Assembly (NCBI RefSeq): GCF_000179615.1
Contig: NZ_AEDD01000009.1
Location: forward strand, 124,001-188,000
Direction: 5' to 3'
DNA length: 64,000 nt
DNA from: Paenibacillus curdlanolyticus YK9
GTDB taxonomy: Bacteria > Bacillota > Bacilli > Paenibacillales > Paenibacillaceae
Shown piece after piece: positions 59,836 to 64,000 of the stretch. A model generated the notes under the pieces. It was not told where the DNA came from and did not search any database. It saw only the letters and a program-made list of their open reading frames with translations. The translations under genes were made by a program, and so were the position numbers. Within the stretch, counting starts at the first letter, position 1. Every line of letters begins with the position of its first letter.

Positions 59836-60912
59836 TTAAACGCGCAGCTCGGTGAGCTCTTTCGATGACGATGTCAATATTTTAATCCCGGATTCCGTCA
59901 TAACGATGTCATCCTCAATACGTACGCCCCCAAAGCCAGGGAGGTAAATGCCGGGTTCGACCGTTACCGTCATGCCAGGTGTTAAAATCGTATCGCTTAG
60001 CTTGGATAGACGAGGCGCTTCATGAATTTCAAGTCCAAGTCCGTGGCCCAAGCTGTGCCCAAAATTGTCGCCGTAGCCGTATTTGGCAATAATATCACGA
60101 GCTAAAGCATCCGCTTCTCGCCCCGACATGCCTGGTCGAATGTTCGCCAAGGCATGAAGCTGAGCTTCGAGCACGATATTGTAAATCTCGCGATGCCGAT
60201 CCGATGCACGGCCAACAACGACGGTGCGCGTAATGTCGGAGCAGTATCCTTTGTAATACGCGCCAAAATCAAGCTTCACGAACTCGTCGGTTCCGATAAT
60301 GCGTTCGCTGGCTACGCCATGCGGCAATGCCGAGCGCTCGCCTGACGCGACGATCGTTTCGAAGGATGGGCCAGAGGCGCCGCCCTTGCGCATGAAGGTT
60401 TCCATCTCGAGGCCAACCTCGAGCTCCGTGATGCCTGGTCGAATAATGCCTAGCGCGAACGCATAGGTGCGGTCCGCAAGCTGAGCTGCTTCCTGCATAA
60501 TCGCGATCTCATGCTCGTCCTTTATCATCCGAATAGCTTCAACTAATCCGGATACAGGCCGAAGCGCGATTGTGCCCAATTGCTTGGTCCACTCTGCGAA
60601 TTCAGCGTATGTAACATGCTCTTGCTCGAACGCAACCACGGAAAGCTGTTTGGCAGCAAGCAGATCACGTACCGTCTCGACCGGCTTCGCCGCATGCTCA
60701 ATGATCGTAATGCCTTGCGTCTGCTCTGCTGCCTGCGTCATATAACGGAAATCTGTCAACAGGCAAATATCGCTCGACGTAACAAGCAGCATACCGGAAG
60801 ATCCGGAAAATCCGCTTAGGTACTTGCGATTGTGCGAATACGTCACCAACATGGCCTCAAGGCCTGATTCCGCCAGCTTCTCGCGCAGACGGTCCACTCT
60901 TGTGTTTGCCAT
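59836..60912 (-). CDS. pepQ: Xaa-Pro peptidase (M24 family, YqhT/PepQ-like)
   Basis: A 358-residue metallopeptidase. The N-terminal creatinase-like domain is at about residues 1-125. The catalytic pita-bread domain has metal ligands Asp in KLDFGAYYKGYCSDITRT, His in HSLGHGLGLEIHEAPR, Glu in TVEPGIYL and GGVRIEDDIV. It probably removes or cleaves Xaa-Pro units. GAGGAGG lies before the ATG at 60912, chosen over 60933. Genetic context aroQ-pepQ-efp as in B. subtilis (yqhS-yqhT-efp). Confidence 0.92.
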   Translation of the reverse strand: MANTRVDRLREKLAESGLEAMLVTYSHNRKYLSGFSGSSGMLLVTSSDICLLTDFRYMTQAAEQTQGITIIEHAAKPVETVRDLLAAKQLSVVAFEQEHVTYAEFAEWTKQLGTIALRPVSGLVEAIRMIKDEHEIAIMQEAAQLADRTYAFALGIIRPGITELEVGLEMETFMRKGGASGPSFETIVASGERSALPHGVASERIIGTDEFVKLDFGAYYKGYCSDITRTVVVGRASDRHREIYNIVLEAQLHALANIRPGMSGREADALARDIIAKYGYGDNFGHSLGHGLGLEIHEAPRLSKLSDTILTPGMTVTVEPGIYLPGFGGVRIEDDIVMTESGIKILTSSSKELTELRV

Positions 60913-60967
60913 TCCCGTTATACCTCCTCGCACAATTCAGACCAAGCTTACTCTAGCCGTGCCGTTC

Positions 60968-61408
60968 TTAAGCTCGCGCCAAATGAGCTGCGAGCGCGCG
61001 CAGGCCTAACAGATAGCTATCTGCACCAAATCCAGCGATCTGTCCAACTGCAACTGGCGCTATGACCGAGTGATGCCGGAATTCCTCGCGTTTATGGATG
61101 TTGGACAGATGCACTTCAACTACTGGCAGAGCAACTGTACTTAGGGCATCGCGCAGCGCATAGCTGTAATGCGTTAGCGCTCCTGGATTGATGAGGATGC
61201 CGTCGGCATGGCCGAAAGCTTCATGAATCCGGTCGATAAGCGCGCCTTCATGGTTCGATTGATAACAATCGATGGCAAGGCCAAGCTCTTCGCCGAGCGC
61301 GCGAATCTGTTCTTCGATCGCTGGCAGCGTGTCCGAACCATAGATGCCCGGCTCCCTAACGCCCAGCATATTCAGGTTCGGTCCGTTAAGCACGATTATT
61401 TTGCGCAT
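60968..61408 (-). CDS. aroQ: 3-dehydroquinate dehydratase, type II
   Basis: A 146-residue enzyme of the shikimate pathway. It begins [21 protein letters not shown] (active-site Tyr in this loop), with [15 protein letters not shown] and the catalytic-site [16 protein letters not shown]. The ATG at 61408 with AGGAGGTG gives the family length; the frame extends to 61480 without support. It precedes pepQ. Confidence 0.96.
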   Translation of the reverse strand: MRKIIVLNGPNLNMLGVREPGIYGSDTLPAIEEQIRALGEELGLAIDCYQSNHEGALIDRIHEAFGHADGILINPGALTHYSYALRDALSTVALPVVEVHLSNIHKREEFRHHSVIAPVAVGQIAGFGADSYLLGLRALAAHLARA

Positions 61409-61527
61409 GCTGCACCTCCTTGCGGCGAATGCCGCTAGCTCCCGCGCAACCGCGCAAAAGTCCATTAGACATTTTACCACAGGCTTAAGCCGTTTGAGAA
61501 GAGTTTCCTGCGCATGCCCTCGAATCG

Positions 61528-62115
61528 CTATGCTTTGCTCTGGCTTGCTTTGGAGCCAATCGGCTCACGCGAAGCTTCGTCCGTAAACTCAAACGCGATC
61601 GAATAGCCGATAAATACGCCCCACAGCGTGAACACGCACAGCTCGGTAAGCAGCGTGTCCCATCCAATAACGGTTAAAGCAGGCGTTATCTTCATTGCAG
61701 GTCCGAGAGCAGCGAATATCGCCACCCACCATAGCAGGCCATAAATAATGCCCATATACGGACCGGCAAGTCTGCCGAATAAGGCGTAATATAACAGTGC
61801 AGCGATCATGCTAAACACAATAAAGACAGCGATGCCTACGGCGTAACCCCAGCCTGTATCCAGAAAACTATGCTTGAAGAAAGGCTCTGCCAGCATGCCA
61901 GGCATTACTTTTGTAAATTGGAGCCAATAGGACACGCCGCGCACGACGCCCCATATCAAGCCCGCAAAAAAACCGAGCGATAAGCAAAAGGTTAACGGAT
62001 TCGTATGCTTTTTGCTGGAATCTCCTTGATCATTTCTTGCATGCTTTTGTGACTTTTGTCCTGACTTATGCGACTGCGGGCTCCACACGACCGCGTGCTT
62101 TTGTTGCCTTGCCAT
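61528..62115 (-). CDS. yqhR: YqhR family membrane protein
   Basis: A 195-residue protein with a basic, polar N-terminus (residues 1-40, many K/Q/S/H) and four membrane segments ([40 protein letters not shown] and two more). Matches YqhR by topology and by lying between aroQ and the divergent yqhQ. Function unknown. The start is uncertain: the frame is open to 62280, and the ATG at 62115 best fits the family start (MARQQKH) although its ribosome site is 13 bp away. Confidence 0.78.
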   Translation of the reverse strand: MARQQKHAVVWSPQSHKSGQKSQKHARNDQGDSSKKHTNPLTFCLSLGFFAGLIWGVVRGVSYWLQFTKVMPGMLAEPFFKHSFLDTGWGYAVGIAVFIVFSMIAALLYYALFGRLAGPYMGIIYGLLWWVAIFAALGPAMKITPALTVIGWDTLLTELCVFTLWGVFIGYSIAFEFTDEASREPIGSKASQSKA

Positions 62116-62296
62116 CCGTTGTCCACGCCCTTTCCTATCCTTAGATGTGCAGGTATCCATCTCTAGTATGGCAAGTTCATCCCATCGGTAACCGCCATGC
62201 TGCGCGGACGGTGGCAAACGGTCGTTTAATGAAGTACAATAGAGAAAGCCGCATGAAAAGCAGGCTGTATGCATAAACAAGGAAGGTGAAATCCTT

Positions 62297-63280
62297 TTGC
62301 CGCAATCGAACAGTATCTACGGAGGACAAGCCGTCATTGAAGGCGTTATGTTCGCCGGCAAGCATGTGAACGTCACGGCCGTTCGCCGCAAAACCAATCA
62401 AGAAATCGTTTATTACGAGGTTCCTCGCACAACCAAAAATTGGGTAAAACCATTAAAGCGCATTCCCCTCGTTCGAGGTGTCGTCGGCATATTAGAATCC
62501 AGTGCCAAAGGCTCTCAGCATTTGAATTTCTCCGTAGAAACCTACGCTGCCGATGAGGCAGGAGAAGCGTCTAAGGACGGAGAAGCTTCAACGAGCAGCA
62601 CAGCCGCAACCGACAAACCGAAAAGCTCAGGCCTCAGCCTTAGCGCGATCGTCGGCGTTGCTGTAGCCGGCATCATTTCCTTCATCGTTGGCAAGGCGAT
62701 TTTTACGCTCGTGCCCGCGATGGTCGAACAATTGCTCTTTGGGCAAGCATTCGAGAATATACTATTACACAACCTGATTGAAGGCCTTATCAAAATCGTC
62801 TTCCTGCTTTGCTATTTGTACATCATTTCATTGACGCCTATCGTCAAACGGCTGTTCCAGTATCATGGCGCGGAGCATAAGGTTATAAGCGCTTATGAAG
62901 CTGGCGTGGAGCTCACAGTCAAAAATGTCCAACGTTTCAACACGCTGCATTATCGCTGCGGCAGCAGCTTCATCGTATTTTCCGTGCTCGTCGGGGTAAT
63001 CGTATACTCCTTCTTCCATTGGGATTCGATGTGGGAACGCGTCTACTTGCGCCTGCTGCTGCTGCCTGTTGTGCTCGGCGTCTCGTATGAAGTGCTTCGC
63101 TTCACGAACGCATTGCGAGAAATTCCTGTATTGCGTTACCTCGGCTATCCTGGCCTGTGGCTTCAGAAGCTGACGACCAAGGAGCCGACTGACGATCAGG
63201 TTGCAGTCTCGATCGCTTCCTTCAACCGGATGCGCGAGCTCGACCGCCAGATGGAGCAGTCCAGCTCCAAAGCGTCATAA
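62297..63280 (+). CDS. yqhQ: DUF1385 membrane protein YqhQ
   Basis: A 327-residue protein beginning IYGGQAVIEGVMF with VTAVRR and YEVPR, the DUF1385 signature. After a Ser/Thr-rich acidic linker (about residues 88-112) come about four membrane segments, with YHGAEHKVISAYEAG and RFNTLHYRCGSSFIV conserved. Related to PrmC-associated proteins of unknown role. The start is a TTG at 62297 with GGAAGGTGA upstream. Followed by yqhP. Confidence 0.9.
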   Translation: MPQSNSIYGGQAVIEGVMFAGKHVNVTAVRRKTNQEIVYYEVPRTTKNWVKPLKRIPLVRGVVGILESSAKGSQHLNFSVETYAADEAGEASKDGEASTSSTAATDKPKSSGLSLSAIVGVAVAGIISFIVGKAIFTLVPAMVEQLLFGQAFENILLHNLIEGLIKIVFLLCYLYIISLTPIVKRLFQYHGAEHKVISAYEAGVELTVKNVQRFNTLHYRCGSSFIVFSVLVGVIVYSFFHWDSMWERVYLRLLLLPVVLGVSYEVLRFTNALREIPVLRYLGYPGLWLQKLTTKEPTDDQVAVSIASFNRMRELDRQMEQSSSKAS

Positions 63281-63324
63281 GTCTCGAACGAATGTTGATT
63301 TGGCAGCAGAAAGGGTGATGAGCG

Positions 63325-63651
63325 ATGGTACGGCGGAATAAGGATGCAGCGTGGGGCATCGTCGTGGCGGCTTTAATCGTCTTGGGTCTCGTGCAAATGA
63401 TTTCCCAAATCATGCGAACGGGGCAATGGAGTGCAGTTCTGATCCCGGTAATCGTGCTGGGCGCCGTATTTGTACTTTATAAGTTTCCGCCTGGCGGCCG
63501 TGCCCGTGCCTATCGGACCAGCAACGGACGCAAAGCCTCAGGCCGAACATCGCGCAATGCTGCCAAGCCGCGTTCGCGCAGCAGCAAGACCGTACCTTTC
63601 AAGGTTATCGAGGGCGGCAAAGATGATGATCAGTTCCCTCGTTACCACTGA
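63325..63651 (+). CDS. yqhP: YqhP-like small membrane protein
   Basis: A 108-residue protein with two membrane segments (residues about 8-25, AWGIVVAALIVLGLVQMI, and 37-53) and a very basic Arg/Ser/Lys tail (about 58-90). Its position after yqhQ supports YqhP. Function unknown. Ribosome site AAGGGTGATGAGCG is partly overlapping. Confidence 0.75.
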   Translation: MVRRNKDAAWGIVVAALIVLGLVQMISQIMRTGQWSAVLIPVIVLGAVFVLYKFPPGGRARAYRTSNGRKASGRTSRNAAKPRSRSSKTVPFKVIEGGKDDDQFPRYH

Positions 63652-63668
63652 TAATCGCATGCACAGCA

Positions 63669-63711
63669 AAAAGGCTGCTTTCTATCGCTAATGCGACGAA
63701 AGCAGCCTTTT
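63669..63711. terminator. Bidirectional terminator between yqhP and mntR
   Basis: Perfect 14-bp stem AAAAGGCTGCTTTC/GAAAGCAGCCTTTT (63669-63682 and 63698-63711), 15-nt loop, T runs on both strands. Confidence 0.88.
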
Positions 63712-63725
63712 CTATCTTCATTGCC

Positions 63726-64000
63726 CTATTCATTCTCCATTTGGCTTCGAATCGCTTTTAACTCTTCGAGCCTTGTGCTGTCAACCCGGAAATATTCGAC
63801 CAGCGTCTCAATGCAAGTGATCGAGTCCCAGCTTAGATGATGTTCGATTCCTTCGACGTCACGATATATGTTCTCTTCCTGTACACCGATAATCTCTAAG
63901 AACGATTCCAATAGCTGATGCCGATCTACAAGCCTCTTGCCCATCTTCTTGCCTTTGTTCGTCAATACAAGCCCGCGGTACTTCTCGTATATCAGATAGT
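63726..64000 (-). CDS. mntR: Manganese transport regulator MntR, 5' end cut by window edge
   Basis: The minus-strand frame is open from the window edge to a stop at 63726, giving the last 91 residues or so. [18 protein letters not shown] and the dimerisation helices with metal ligands ([19 protein letters not shown], containing the E-x-x-H-H region) match MntR, a DtxR-family Mn-dependent repressor. Only the N-terminal helix-turn-helix is missing. Order mntR-yqhP-yqhQ agrees with B. subtilis. Confidence 0.9.
   Translation of the reverse strand, partial: YLIYEKYRGLVLTNKGKKMGKRLVDRHQLLESFLEIIGVQEENIYRDVEGIEHHLSWDSITCIETLVEYFRVDSTRLEELKAIRSQMENE

Overview
The window comes from a spore-forming, low-to-moderate G+C Gram-positive bacterium, most likely Paenibacillus or a close relative. 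Three things point there. First, it carries a dense set of endospore genes: spoIIA-sigF, spoVA, spoIIM, spo0A, spoIVB, the complete spoIIIA operon, mciZ and a Spo0E-like gene. Second, gene order closely follows the Bacillus subtilis stretch that runs from mntR/yqhP to spoVAF. Third, it has a large secreted amylase locus of the kind seen in Paenibacillaceae. Start codons are often TTG or GTG. I found no tRNA, rRNA, CRISPR array, phage or transposase.

Layout from left to right, nearly all on the minus strand. 1-5.5 kb holds the forespore block: spoVAF (cut by the window edge), spoVAB, spoVAA, sigF, spoIIAB, spoIIAA and dacF. A sigma-H promoter lies before spoIIAA and a strong terminator is folded into the end of sigF. 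5.6-10.7 kb is nucleoside salvage (pdp, a Spo0E-like gene, punA, deoB), then xerD and yqzK. 10.8-17.9 kb holds ald, an unusual subtilase, fur, spoIIM, nudF, mciZ, an M20 peptidase, a tiny membrane protein resembling Prli42, and lipB. 17.9-23 kb is a branched-chain 2-oxoacid dehydrogenase complex (lpd, E1 alpha, E1 beta, E2). 23-28.9 kb holds yqzF, spo0A, spoIVB, recN, argR and a membrane-anchored unknown. 29-36 kb holds tlyA, dxs, ispA, xseB, xseA, folD and nusB. 36-39.5 kb holds the Asp23/AmaP envelope module and accCB. 39.7-45.8 kb is spoIIIAA-AH and yqhV.

45.9-59 kb interrupts the conserved order. It holds comB, an intracellular GH13 glucosidase, a LacI-type regulator, a secreted CGTase-like GH13 enzyme, a secreted GH119-type enzyme and lysC. 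Two identical 16-bp copies of an operator with the core GAAACCGGTTTC sit at the two ends of the starch genes and tie them to the regulator. The two secreted enzymes share FN3, CBM25-like and C-terminal starch-binding modules. As a pair they resemble igtZ/igtY (isocyclomaltooligosaccharide formation) of Bacillus circulans. After this the conserved order resumes with efp, pepQ (yqhT), aroQ, yqhR, yqhQ, yqhP and mntR (cut by the edge).

Functional threads. Spo0A, SigF with its switch proteins, and the SpoIIIA channel form the sporulation core. Candidate 0A boxes lie before spo0A and before the Spo0E-like gene. Recognisable sigma-H and sigma-E promoters lie before spo0A, spoIIAA and spoIIIAA. The starch locus looks like a secreted attack system with an intracellular end-product hydrolase under one repressor.
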